Shown: piece by piece, positions 8,410 to 16,603 of the stretch
Position numbering within the stretch: the stretch's first letter is position 1
Layout of the letters: the number at the start of each line of letters is the position of its first letter
NCBI GenBank assembly: GCA_963835465.1
Contig: CAWIFR010000005.1
Span: 248,001 to 312,000, forward strand
Direction of reading: 5' to 3'
DNA from: Bog-756 sp963835465
GTDB taxonomy: Bacteria > Actinomycetota > Acidimicrobiia > Acidimicrobiales > RAAP-2
DNA: 64,000 nt
The notes under the pieces: model-generated
Told to the model about the DNA's origin: nothing
Database searches by the model: none
Seen by the model: the letters and a program-made list of their open reading frames with translations, nothing else
Program-made: the position numbers and the translations under genes

Positions 8410-9846
8410 ATGCGCGGCCGTCGCCGGGGACGAAATCGGCCCTCCTTCCAGGATTCTCCGGAAACAGGCACTGAGCCTGGATCCCCACCCGTGGGAACCG
8501 GAGCCGTGACCCTGGTTGAGACTTCCAGTTCGCCGGAAGCCCCAGGATCAGCCACTGCATCTCCCGGGGCACCCCCTGCTCCACGGGATATGTCGTCAGA
8601 GCAACCCTCGACCTCTGGGGATCCTTCCAGTTCGCAACCGGGGCAGAGGCGGATCGAGGAGACGATCTCGGACGTGGCCACCGCCCACGCCCAACTTGAC
8701 AACGTATTGCCTCCTACCCCCAATCCCCCGCCGGGAGGTCCTGTCCCAAGTGAGGTCGCTGCGACGGTCGAACGGGAACGGGTGAGCGATACTCCCGTGG
8801 CTCCCCCTACTCCCACTGCGTTCCCCGCCGAGGCCCACCCGGAAACGGGACCAATGGCCGAAGAGATGGCAGATCCGGCCCCTTCCCAGCTCGATGGGCC
8901 GAGCATCGATGAGGGGGCCGTGGCACTCGTCCACGACTCCCAGGCGCCTGCCCTGGCTGATTCACCTGCCGTTGAAGCCGCCATCGACGAGGAGCCCGTG
9001 GCGGTCACTCCACCGGCGTCGGCCGAGCCCGTTCTTGCGGAAGAGCCGGTTCGGGAGGCCCAGTCCGCGTCGGCCAACCCGCTCCCCCGCGTACTGGCCG
9101 TGGCCAATCAAAAGGGTGGCGTCGGCAAGACGACCACCTCGGTCAACCTCGGCGCCGCTCTTGCCGAACTGGGCTTCCGCGTCCTCGTCATCGACCTGGA
9201 TCCGCAAGGGAACGCCACCACGGGCTTGGGTATCGATGCTCGGAACTTCGAACTCTCAATGTATGACGTGCTGATGCGGGACTCGTCCCTGGAGGACTGT
9301 GTCGAGCCGACGAGCATGAAGAACCTGTTCGTGGCGCCAGCCACCATCGCTCTGGCTGGCGCAGAGATCGAGTTGGTGCCAGCTTTCAGCCGGGAGTTGA
9401 AGCTGAAGAAGTCGATCGAGTCGATCATTGACGATTTCGACTACGTGCTCATCGACTGCCCTCCGTCGTTGGGCCTGATCACCGTCAATGCGCTCGCCGC
9501 CGCCGACGAGGTACTGGTCCCTATTCAGTGCGAATACTACGCCCTTGAAGGGCTCAGCCAATTGATGAGAAACGTCCATCTGGTGGCCTCCAATCTCAAC
9601 CCGAAGTTGGACATCTCCACGATCGTCCTGACCATGTATGACGCCAGGACCAAGCTGGCCGACCAGGTGGCCAATGAGGTTCGCCTCCATTTCGGGGCCA
9701 AGGTCTGCCGAAGTGTCATTCCCAGGACAGTGCGGTTGTCCGAAGCGCCTTCGTTCGGACAACCAATCACTGCGTTCGATCCCGCTTCGCGCGGGGCCAT
9801 CGCCTACAGAGAACTAGCCAAGGAGGTCAGCGGTGGCACGACGTAG
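8410..9846 (+). CDS. parA: Chromosome partitioning ATPase ParA (Soj) with long N-terminal extension
   Basis: Deviant Walker ATPase that moves ParB-bound origins apart. The catalytic core starts at about residue 228: Walker A KGGVGKTTT, Walker A' LDPQGNATTGLG, Walker B VLIDCPPSLGL, and the conserved C-terminus VIPRTVRLSEAPS. Before it lie about 220 residues rich in Pro, Ser, Glu and Ala, probably disordered. Start: ATG at 8410 with GAGGAG seven bases upstream; internal ATGs (for example 8590) would shorten the tail. parB overlaps the last 14 bases. Core ParA proteins are about 260-300 residues, so the tail is unusually long. Confidence 0.93.
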   Translation: MRGRRRGRNRPSFQDSPETGTEPGSPPVGTGAVTLVETSSSPEAPGSATASPGAPPAPRDMSSEQPSTSGDPSSSQPGQRRIEETISDVATAHAQLDNVLPPTPNPPPGGPVPSEVAATVERERVSDTPVAPPTPTAFPAEAHPETGPMAEEMADPAPSQLDGPSIDEGAVALVHDSQAPALADSPAVEAAIDEEPVAVTPPASAEPVLAEEPVREAQSASANPLPRVLAVANQKGGVGKTTTSVNLGAALAELGFRVLVIDLDPQGNATTGLGIDARNFELSMYDVLMRDSSLEDCVEPTSMKNLFVAPATIALAGAEIELVPAFSRELKLKKSIESIIDDFDYVLIDCPPSLGLITVNALAAADEVLVPIQCEYYALEGLSQLMRNVHLVASNLNPKLDISTIVLTMYDARTKLADQVANEVRLHFGAKVCRSVIPRTVRLSEAPSFGQPITAFDPASRGAIAYRELAKEVSGGTT

Positions 9847-10780
9847 CGGACTGGGCAAGGGCTTGAGCGCCCTCATTCCCACAGAAGTGGTGGGTGATCG
9901 GTCGTCGTCCCTCCGAGAGGTGCCCATCGGGAGCATCAAGCCAAACCCCCGGCAGCCGCGGGTCAACTTTGACGAGGACACCATGTCCTCGCTGGCGGCT
10001 TCAATCAAGGAGCTCGGTGTGCTCCAGCCCGTACTGGTCCGCCAGATTGGGTCGGCGGCAGCGGACGACTTCGAACTCATCGCCGGTGAGCGCCGATGGC
10101 GCGCGGCCCGTAGGGCCGGGCTCCAGTCCATTCCTGTCCTGGTGCTGACGTCTGACGAGACCCAGAGCCTGGAGCAGGCGCTGGTCGAGAACCTCCATCG
10201 CCAAGACCTCAACGTTCTGGAGGAGGCGGCCGCCTACCAGCAACTCATCGAGGAGTTCGGGTACACCCACGACCAGGTGGCGAAGCGGGTGGGGAAGAGC
10301 AGGACGGCGGTGACCAACATCCTGCGGTTGCTGCAGCTCCCCTCCGGCGTCCAGCGTCTGCTTTCCGAGGGTCAGATCAGCCCTGGTCACGCCAGGGCGC
10401 TTCTCGGCACCCCCGACCGCGGTTATCAGGAGATGCTGGCCAAAGCCGTCGTCGCCGAAGGTCTCACGGTACGCGCTATCGAGGATCTGGTCCGTGAACA
10501 CAACGGTGGGGGAGAGGCCGACGCTGCGTCGGAGGCGTCCAGTGGGCCGGTGCCGGTGCCCTCCAACGGTGATGACCCTTCCGGGTCTGGGTCCCCACGG
10601 CGCCTGCCTCCGCCCGGGATCCTCGAATTGGAGGAACTGCTCTCCGGTCACCTGAACACCAGGGTCAAGGTTGACCTGACCTCTAAGCGCGGGAAGGTGG
10701 TGGTGGAGTTCGCCACGCTGGAGGACCTTGAGCGGATCTACAAGCTGATGGTGGGACGGACGGAGCCTAGTCCGGTCTAG
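9833..10780 (+). CDS. parB: Chromosome partitioning protein ParB (CTPase, parS-binding)
   Basis: Binds parS, uses CTP to clamp and slide on DNA, and stimulates ParA. 315 residues. It begins RRSGLGKGLSALIP, typical of Spo0J/ParB. The CTP-binding motif GERRWRAARRAG is near residue 85, the helix-turn-helix region (DQVAKRVGKSRTAVTNILRL) near 145, then a flexible linker and a C-terminal dimer domain (LSGHLNTRVKVD). The GTG start lies inside parA, so the two are translationally coupled. Targets are the two parS sites upstream. Confidence 0.96.
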   Translation: MARRSGLGKGLSALIPTEVVGDRSSSLREVPIGSIKPNPRQPRVNFDEDTMSSLAASIKELGVLQPVLVRQIGSAAADDFELIAGERRWRAARRAGLQSIPVLVLTSDETQSLEQALVENLHRQDLNVLEEAAAYQQLIEEFGYTHDQVAKRVGKSRTAVTNILRLLQLPSGVQRLLSEGQISPGHARALLGTPDRGYQEMLAKAVVAEGLTVRAIEDLVREHNGGGEADAASEASSGPVPVPSNGDDPSGSGSPRRLPPPGILELEELLSGHLNTRVKVDLTSKRGKVVVEFATLEDLERIYKLMVGRTEPSPV

Positions 10781-10834
10781 TCAGCCACTCTACGTGGTGA
10801 TAACTTGACATAATCCCAAATATCGAAGATTGTC

Positions 10835-10849
10835 CCCACTGTAAGTGGG
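10835..10849. repeat. Short hairpin downstream of parB
   Basis: CCCACT-GTA-AGTGGG, a perfect six-base-arm hairpin in an AT-richer stretch between the convergent parB and cwlM genes. Possibly part of a bidirectional terminator. Confidence 0.4.
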
Positions 10850-10876
10850 AATTGTATCCCTGAACCCGCGGTAGAG

Positions 10877-10913
10877 CGTAATCCACAACCTGTGTATGAA
10901 GTTGTGGATTACG
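10877..10913. terminator. Inverted repeat between convergent parB and cwlM; terminator or facing DnaA boxes
   Basis: Perfect 13-base arms CGTAATCCACAAC (10877-10889) and GTTGTGGATTACG (10901-10913) around an 11-base loop. Each arm contains TAATCCACA, one mismatch from the DnaA box TTATCCACA, in opposite orientation. As the only strong structure between two convergent genes it may be a bidirectional terminator; the DnaA-box likeness, near the origin, is an alternative. Confidence 0.5.
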
Positions 10914-10985
10914 TCCAGGGAAGGGCGTTTTGAGGTTCGGAGGGGTGACGTGAGGGTCGATGCTTGAACAGCAGTGGGCCCTCAG

Positions 10986-11984
10986 TCAGTCCCACGAGGT
11001 CCCCACCCACTGGGCCAGAGCCTCGACCACCGATCGTGCGATGGTGGGGGCCTGCTCAACCACAACGGTGGCCGGTCCGATCTCGCAGATGACCGCCGGC
11101 ATACGGGTCTCGCGTAGCAGAGGGAGGGACATCCCCCGGCTTCCGCCGTCGGGCAGGTCAAGTGAGTTCGTCAGGGCTCCCTGCAAGAGTTCAGCCAACC
11201 GGCGACCCCCAGGGGAGGAGTAGCGGTAGCCGGCGTAGTAAGCGGTGGAGCAGTGGTCCTCGCCGGCGGCCAATCGCAGGCCGATGTAGACACTGGCGTC
11301 GCCGGCGTTGGCCTCGGACGCCTGGATCGAGCCGTCAGGATGGTGGTGGGTGGTCACGACGGCCCCGTAGCTGACCAGTAGGCGTCGCAATGCCGCCACT
11401 GTCGCGTCCAGACCACCCTCCTCGCCGATCGCCACCCGTTGTCCGGCGAGCGTCCGGGGGCCCTGGCGAAGCCGTTCACGGTCGCGGACCGACGTGACAA
11501 GCTCGGTGTGGTCGTGGCGGGTCCCGAAGCGGAGCAGCTCAGCCACGGTGGAAGCCCCGGCAATGCCATCCACCGGAAGCCCGGCGTTTCGCTGGAACTC
11601 GCCCAATGCCGCCGAGGTCATGTCGCCGAAGATCCCGTCCACCCGACCGGTGTCGAACCCGAGCACGCTGAGCCGTTGCTGGAGCTCGGCCACGTCGTCA
11701 CCCCGGAGCATGGGCGCCTGCCGGTAGAGGAATCGGTCGCCGAGCCTCTGACCGGCCTCGACCAGGGCCGCCCAGGTCTGGGGCCCGCAGATGCCGTCCA
11801 CCCGGAGGCCCCTCCGGTACTGGAACGCCTCGACGGCGGCTCGGGTGCCGGCGTCATAGGAGCCGTCACGATCGATGCCGGTGGAGAAATCGAGCCGCTC
11901 GAGCCGACGCTGGACATCGGCGACCTCAGGCCCCCGGTGTCCGACTTCCAGCCATATGGTGGGCCCCGACTTCACCCTCTGCAC
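10986..11984 (-). CDS. cwlM: CwlM-like peptidoglycan-binding, amidase_3-fold protein, probably catalytically inactive
   Basis: 332 residues: two PG_binding_1 repeats (about 15-70 and 95-150, each ending in a VDGI(C/F/A)G-type motif), then an N-acetylmuramoyl-L-alanine amidase (amidase_3) fold from about 185. There is no signal peptide, so it is cytoplasmic. Key zinc ligands look lost: the usual D-P-G-H-G-G is AIGEEGGLD, and the usual SIHAN-type strand reads VYIGLRL; only the late glutamate (ICEIG) is clear. In Mycobacterium the syntenic CwlM is a regulator of MurA rather than a lytic amidase, which fits. It is adjacent to trxA and trxB, as there. Confidence 0.87.
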   Translation of the reverse strand: MQRVKSGPTIWLEVGHRGPEVADVQRRLERLDFSTGIDRDGSYDAGTRAAVEAFQYRRGLRVDGICGPQTWAALVEAGQRLGDRFLYRQAPMLRGDDVAELQQRLSVLGFDTGRVDGIFGDMTSAALGEFQRNAGLPVDGIAGASTVAELLRFGTRHDHTELVTSVRDRERLRQGPRTLAGQRVAIGEEGGLDATVAALRRLLVSYGAVVTTHHHPDGSIQASEANAGDASVYIGLRLAAGEDHCSTAYYAGYRYSSPGGRRLAELLQGALTNSLDLPDGGSRGMSLPLLRETRMPAVICEIGPATVVVEQAPTIARSVVEALAQWVGTSWD

Positions 11985-12020
11985 CGGCGGACCGGCCGGA
12001 GGCCGGTCACGACCGACCCT

Positions 12021-12347
12021 CTAGAGGTGGGCCGAGATCTCCTGGAGGAGCTGTCCTTTGCCCTTCGCCCCGACAATGCGGGCTGCGGGCTCGCCGTCTT
12101 TGAACAGGATCAGGGTCGGAATGCTCATGACGTCGAACCGGCGAGTGATATCCAGGTTGTCGTCGATGTTGAGCTTGGCAATCTCCAGCTTGCCAGCCTG
12201 CTCGGTGGCGATTTCCTCCAGCACCGGGGCGATCATCTTGCACGGGCCGCACCATTCCGCCCAGAAGTCCACCAACACGGGAACGTCCGAGGACTTGACA
12301 TGCTCGTCAAAGCTAGCGTCGCTCAGGGTCGTGATCTTCTCACTCAT
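12021..12347 (-). CDS. trxA: Thioredoxin
   Basis: 108-residue disulfide reductase with the active site WAEWCGPCKMIAPVLEE and the cis-proline loop MSIPTLILF. The ATG at 12347 is chosen by homology (MSEKITTLSDASFDEHV) and a GGAAGAA ribosome site; the frame is open slightly further upstream. Thioredoxin reductase follows upstream in the same direction at 12487, so the pair likely works as one reducing system. Confidence 0.96.
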   Translation of the reverse strand: MSEKITTLSDASFDEHVKSSDVPVLVDFWAEWCGPCKMIAPVLEEIATEQAGKLEIAKLNIDDNLDITRRFDVMSIPTLILFKDGEPAARIVGAKGKGQLLQEISAHL

Positions 12348-12486
12348 GATGGCTTCTTCCTCCTGCCCGTTCTGCGGGCCATGCCTGATGGCCCCTCGCT
12401 GGGACACGCTACGTCAACCCCGGTCGGACCCGGCTGATTCCCGCCCGGTGGGGGAGGTCGACCCGCGGGAGGTGGGGTACGGAGCC

Positions 12487-13449
12487 TCAGTGGGACTCCT
12501 GGTCCTCCAGCCAACGCTCGACGTCCAAGGCGGCCATGCAGCCGGAGCCGGCCGCCGTGATGGCCTGGCGGTACCGATGGTCCTGGACGTCGCCGCAGGC
12601 GAACACGCCGTCGACGTTGGTCCGGGTCCCGTCGAATGTCCGGAGGTAGCCGTTCTCCTCCATCTCCAGCTGGCCCTTGAACAGGCCGGTGTTGGGCTGG
12701 TGCCCGATGGCCACGAACAGCCCCGAGATCTCCAGGACCGACTCTTCTTCGCTCTCGTTGTTCCTGACCCGCACGCCGGAGACCGTGTTCTCACCGAGCA
12801 CGTCGATGACCGAGGTGTTCCACAGGAAGGTGATCTTCTCGTGGGCGAAGGCCCGCTGCTGCATCACCTTGGAGGCGCGCAGCTCACCTCGCCGGTGGAT
12901 CACCGTGACCTTGTCGGCGAATCGGGTGAGGAAGAGCGCCTCCTCGAGGGCCGAGTCACCCCCACCGACCACTGCGATCTCCCGTCCCCGGAAGAAGAAG
13001 CCGTCACAGGTGGCACAGGTGGACACGCCGTACCCGAGCAGCCGCTCCTCGTTGGGCAGGTTGAGCATGAGCGACTGGGCCCCGGTCGAGATGATGAGGG
13101 CGTCGGCCGTGTAGGTCGGCTCCGGGGCATCGGGATCGCCTACCCAGACCCCGAAGGGGCGGTGGGAGAGGTCGACCTTCGACGCCTTGGCCGTGACGTA
13201 GTCGGCACCGAACCGGGCCGCCTGCTCCCGGAAGGCCTGCATGAGCTCTGGCCCCATGATCCCGTTGACGAAGCCCGGGAAGTTCTCCACCTCGGTGGTC
13301 AACATGAGTTGGCCGCCGGGCTGGTCGCTGGTGGAGCTCGGCTCACCCTCGATGACCAGGGGAGACAGCTGGGCCCGGGCCGCGTAGATGGCTGCGGTGA
13401 GGCCGGCCGGCCCGGAGCCGACGATCACGACCTGCCGAGACTCGGTCAC
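12487..13449 (-). CDS. trxB: Thioredoxin reductase (NADPH)
   Basis: FAD-dependent enzyme that reduces thioredoxin with NADPH. 320 residues. FAD-binding motif GSGPAGLTAAIYAARA at residue 11, redox-active CATCDG near 140, NADPH-binding GGGDSALEEALFL near 160, and the C-terminal FAD motif VFACGDVQDHRYRQAI. The GTG start overlaps the stop of the upstream membrane-protein gene (GTGA), so the two are coupled. Confidence 0.96.
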   Translation of the reverse strand: MTESRQVVIVGSGPAGLTAAIYAARAQLSPLVIEGEPSSTSDQPGGQLMLTTEVENFPGFVNGIMGPELMQAFREQAARFGADYVTAKASKVDLSHRPFGVWVGDPDAPEPTYTADALIISTGAQSLMLNLPNEERLLGYGVSTCATCDGFFFRGREIAVVGGGDSALEEALFLTRFADKVTVIHRRGELRASKVMQQRAFAHEKITFLWNTSVIDVLGENTVSGVRVRNNESEEESVLEISGLFVAIGHQPNTGLFKGQLEMEENGYLRTFDGTRTNVDGVFACGDVQDHRYRQAITAAGSGCMAALDVERWLEDQESH

Positions 13450-13802
13450 GCCACCCCCTCTGTGTTGGCGTTGGGATCGGAGCGCTGGGACCAGGCCACG
13501 AGGCCGACGGCCACGAAGACCACCCCCACCACCAGGTCCGACAGCCAGACCCGCCCGTCGAAGGCGTACACGGTGAGCAGTCGGATCAGGGTGATCGACA
13601 AGAGGACGATGGTCACCACGGCGGCGGCGAAGACGATGATCCCGAAGACCACGGCCCGAGTGGCCAGGGTGAGCGGCCGGACCGTACGGTCCCGCAGCAG
13701 TACGACCACGGTGTCGACCCAGTCGGCGCCCCGGGTGGGGAGGTCACCGAGCGCGTTGGAGCCGGGAAGTCGGGGAGGGGGCGAGTCGGGCTTCGGATCC
13801 AT
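13446..13802 (-). CDS. Small two-span membrane protein, function unknown
   Basis: 118 residues. After a proline-rich cytoplasmic N-terminus and a segment resembling phage-holin/PspC-adjacent proteins (WVDTVVVLLRDRTVRPL), there are two membrane helices (about 48-70 and 86-106) and a short polar tail. It sits directly upstream of trxB with a four-base overlap. In Mycobacterium this slot holds sigM and its anti-sigma factor; no sequence resemblance to those is visible here. I do not recognise a specific function. Confidence 0.75.
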   Translation of the reverse strand: MDPKPDSPPPRLPGSNALGDLPTRGADWVDTVVVLLRDRTVRPLTLATRAVVFGIIVFAAAVVTIVLLSITLIRLLTVYAFDGRVWLSDLVVGVVFVAVGLVAWSQRSDPNANTEGVA

Positions 13803-13866
13803 GCAGCGAGGATAGTCTGATCGGCCCAATGGCCTCCCGGAACGGGCTGAATCCCGCCGGGAGGGC

Positions 13867-14709
13867 TCAGTCCCGCAATACCAGGCAGAGCCCGATGGTG
13901 CCCGGGCCGGTGTGCGTTCCCACCACCGGGCCGAGGTCGGTGACCACCAGCGGATGATCGGTGGGTACGCCCTCCAGCATGCCCAAGAACTCGTCGATGT
14001 CGGGGGCGGCACCGTTGCAGACAGCCAGCCGGCTGATGGGGGGCGAGTTCTTGGCCTTGTCGGCGAGATAGCGGAGGGAGCGGGATCGGGTGCGCTGCTT
14101 CGACTCCTCCTCGACCCGTCCGTCGATCAGGGTGACCACCGGCTTGATGGAGAGCAGGGACCCGAGCAGCGCCCGTGCCCCGCCGATCCGGCCACCCTTC
14201 TCGAGGTGTTCGAGGGTATCGACCACGCCGTACACCTGGGTGCGGGTGATGAGGTCGGTGACCCGTGCCACCAGCTCGTCGAGGGAGGCTCCCGCGGCGG
14301 CCTGGCCTGCGGCATCGAGGGCTAGCAGGCCGAGACCCATGGTGAGTGAGCGGGAGTCGACGGTGCGCACCGGGATCCGGTCGCTCACCGCCTTGGCAGC
14401 GGCCACCGCGGCCTGGTAGGTGGCCGAGACCTCAGAGGACAGGCTGAGGCACAGGACACCGTCGTAGCCGTCGTCGGCCGCGGCGACGAAAGCCTCCTGG
14501 AAGGCGCCCGGGGAGGGTGCCGACGTCTCGGGGAGCACGGAACTGGCCTTGCAGCGGGCCCAGAATTCGTTGGTGGAGAGGGTGGAACCGTCCACGAACT
14601 CCTCGGAGCCGAATCGGATGGAGAGGGGAACGATGGTCAGGCCCTCCGCCGCGGCCATCTCGGCGGACAGGTCGCAGGCGCTATCGGTTACCACCCGTAT
14701 CCGGGCCAT
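13867..14709 (-). CDS. DegV family fatty-acid-binding protein
   Basis: 280 residues. N-terminal DegV motif RIRVVTDSACDLSAEMAA, the TSAPSPGAF loop that lines the lipid pocket, and the two-domain alternation ending in VVGTHTGPGTIGL. Family members bind a fatty acid, and in firmicutes pass it to fatty-acid kinase (FakA); no fakA is in this window. The 3' end of murJ overlaps its start by 29 bases, so both are probably on one message. Confidence 0.9.
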   Translation of the reverse strand: MARIRVVTDSACDLSAEMAAAEGLTIVPLSIRFGSEEFVDGSTLSTNEFWARCKASSVLPETSAPSPGAFQEAFVAAADDGYDGVLCLSLSSEVSATYQAAVAAAKAVSDRIPVRTVDSRSLTMGLGLLALDAAGQAAAGASLDELVARVTDLITRTQVYGVVDTLEHLEKGGRIGGARALLGSLLSIKPVVTLIDGRVEEESKQRTRSRSLRYLADKAKNSPPISRLAVCNGAAPDIDEFLGMLEGVPTDHPLVVTDLGPVVGTHTGPGTIGLCLVLRD

Positions 14710-16603
14710 CGAGATCCTCCTCTTCGTCCCCCGTCGCGAGCTCCTGCTCCGGCCCCGACTCGTCCTCTGGCGGAATCACCACCGGCCGGAGGTGCCGGTA
14801 GGGAAGCTCACCGGACTGATCGTCGAGTCTGCCACGGAACGGGTCGGGGGACGGTTCCTCCGACGGCGCCGGTGTCGGACCGGCGGACCCAGGGGCTTCG
14901 CTGTCGGTCTGCGCCGGCGGTCCAGACGACGGCAGGTCGGGGGAGTCCACGGGCAGGTCCACCGCAGAGGGAGGCCGGCCGCGAGCTTCCCGAGCCTGCC
15001 ACACGGCGCGGGCGCCGAGCAGCCCGGCCGTGGCCACATAGGTCACGAGGCCTACCACTATGGCGAGGACCACACGGGCCAGGAGGGCCGCACCGGAGGT
15101 CGCCCCCGAGACGCTCAGGGCGAGCACCGTGGTCACTGCCATCACCCCGGACGCACCGAGCACCCGCTTCAAGGGCGTGGTCAGGTCGGCTCCTCCGAGG
15201 CCGCCTACCCGGTTCCTCACCACAGCCAGGGCGAGCAGGGCGGCCATCGTGTAGGCGATGGACAGGGAGAGGGCCAGACCTCGGACTCCGAGCGGCCCCA
15301 CGAGGGCCAGGGCCACCACGATGTTGAGGCCGTTCTCCACGAGGTACAAGCGAAAGGCGGTCCGGGTGTCCTGCATCGACTGGAAGACCCGGACCATGTA
15401 GAGGAACGTGCAGAATCCCGGCAGGCCCAGCGCGAACATGGCCAGGGCGGCCCCGGTGGAGTCGGCGTTGGCCGGGGTCTCGGCCCCGTGGGCCAGCACC
15501 AGGTTGATGAGGGGATGGGCCAGGATCAGCATGCCCACCGCCGAGGGGATGATGATGGCCAGGATCCCTCGCAGCCCGAAGGCCATCCGGTGGCGGAAGG
15601 CGGGTAGGTCGTCGGTGGCCCAGCGCGCCGACAGGGAGGGTGTGACCGCCGTCATCACCGAGACGGCGACCACGCCGTAGGGGAGGAGGAAGAAGGTGTA
15701 CGCGTAGGTGTACGAGGACACCGCCCCGGGGATCTTGGCCCCGTCGGCCAGGGCCAGCACCACCACCAGAGCGACCTGGTTGGCCACCACCCAGCCGAAG
15801 GTCCAGCCCGCCAGTCGGGTGATGGTGCGCATGGCTTGATTGGCCGGTTGCCACAGGAACCTGATGTGGAGGTCGGAGCGGAGCAGGGAGGGCACCAGCA
15901 GGACCGCCTGGACCACCACGCCGAGGGTGGTGCCGAAGCCCAGTAGGACCAGGCCGTGGTGGTTGGCGTTGACCGAGGCCAGGCTGGGGTGCGGTACCAG
16001 GGCGTGGAACCACAGCAGTACGCCGATGACGACCAGGTTGTTGGCGATGGGCACGAACATGGGGGCCACGAACTTCCCCCGGGCATTGAGGAGGGCCGAG
16101 AACACGGCGATGAGCCCGTAGCAGGCGACCTGGGGGACGAACCAGCGGAGGAGGAAGACCGCCACGGCCTGCTGCTGGTGCACGTCGGCATGGTGGTTGG
16201 AGACCGTGTAGAGGTCGATGATGCTCGGAGTGAGGACGAAGAACACCACGGTGGCCGTCACCAGAATGGTGACGGTGACGGTGACCACGGCGGAGATGGC
16301 CTCCCAGGCCTCCTTTCCCCGGCGGGTGCTGAGGTAGTCGACGAAGACCGGCACGAAGGTGGCGGAGAGCACGCCGCCCAGCACGACGTCGTAGATGATG
16401 TTGGGGGTGGTGTTGGCCAGGTTGTACACGTCGGCGAACCCCCCGCCTCCGAGGGCCAGGGTGAGGGCGATGACCCGGCCCACCCCGGTGATGCGGGAGA
16501 GCGTGGTGCCGATGGCCATGCCCACGGTGGCCCCGGCTAGGCGTCGCCTGCCACCACCCGCTCCGGCAGGCAGCCCGTCGACCTCGGTCTCGGTATCGGT
16601 CAC
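14681..16603 (-). CDS. murJ: Lipid II flippase MurJ (MviN family)
   Basis: Exports lipid-linked peptidoglycan precursor. 640 residues with about 14 hydrophobic segments from residue 25 to about 540. Early conserved region GMAIGTTLSRITGVGRVIAL, then DVYNLANTTPNIIYDVVLGG, typical of MurJ. A polar, Pro/Ser/Asp-rich cytoplasmic tail of about 90 residues follows. It overlaps the upstream DUF6049 gene by four bases (ATGA). Order DUF6049-murJ is conserved in mycobacteria, where MviN is essential. Confidence 0.93.
   Translation of the reverse strand: MTDTETEVDGLPAGAGGGRRRLAGATVGMAIGTTLSRITGVGRVIALTLALGGGGFADVYNLANTTPNIIYDVVLGGVLSATFVPVFVDYLSTRRGKEAWEAISAVVTVTVTILVTATVVFFVLTPSIIDLYTVSNHHADVHQQQAVAVFLLRWFVPQVACYGLIAVFSALLNARGKFVAPMFVPIANNLVVIGVLLWFHALVPHPSLASVNANHHGLVLLGFGTTLGVVVQAVLLVPSLLRSDLHIRFLWQPANQAMRTITRLAGWTFGWVVANQVALVVVLALADGAKIPGAVSSYTYAYTFFLLPYGVVAVSVMTAVTPSLSARWATDDLPAFRHRMAFGLRGILAIIIPSAVGMLILAHPLINLVLAHGAETPANADSTGAALAMFALGLPGFCTFLYMVRVFQSMQDTRTAFRLYLVENGLNIVVALALVGPLGVRGLALSLSIAYTMAALLALAVVRNRVGGLGGADLTTPLKRVLGASGVMAVTTVLALSVSGATSGAALLARVVLAIVVGLVTYVATAGLLGARAVWQAREARGRPPSAVDLPVDSPDLPSSGPPAQTDSEAPGSAGPTPAPSEEPSPDPFRGRLDDQSGELPYRHLRPVVIPPEDESGPEQELATGDEEEDLDGPDTGGNR

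Noticed and set aside
15955..16540. Long Gly/Arg/Pro-rich open frames opposite murJ, DUF6049, cca and other genes
   Set aside because: They arise from high GC in antisense frames of well-recognised genes and show no family features.
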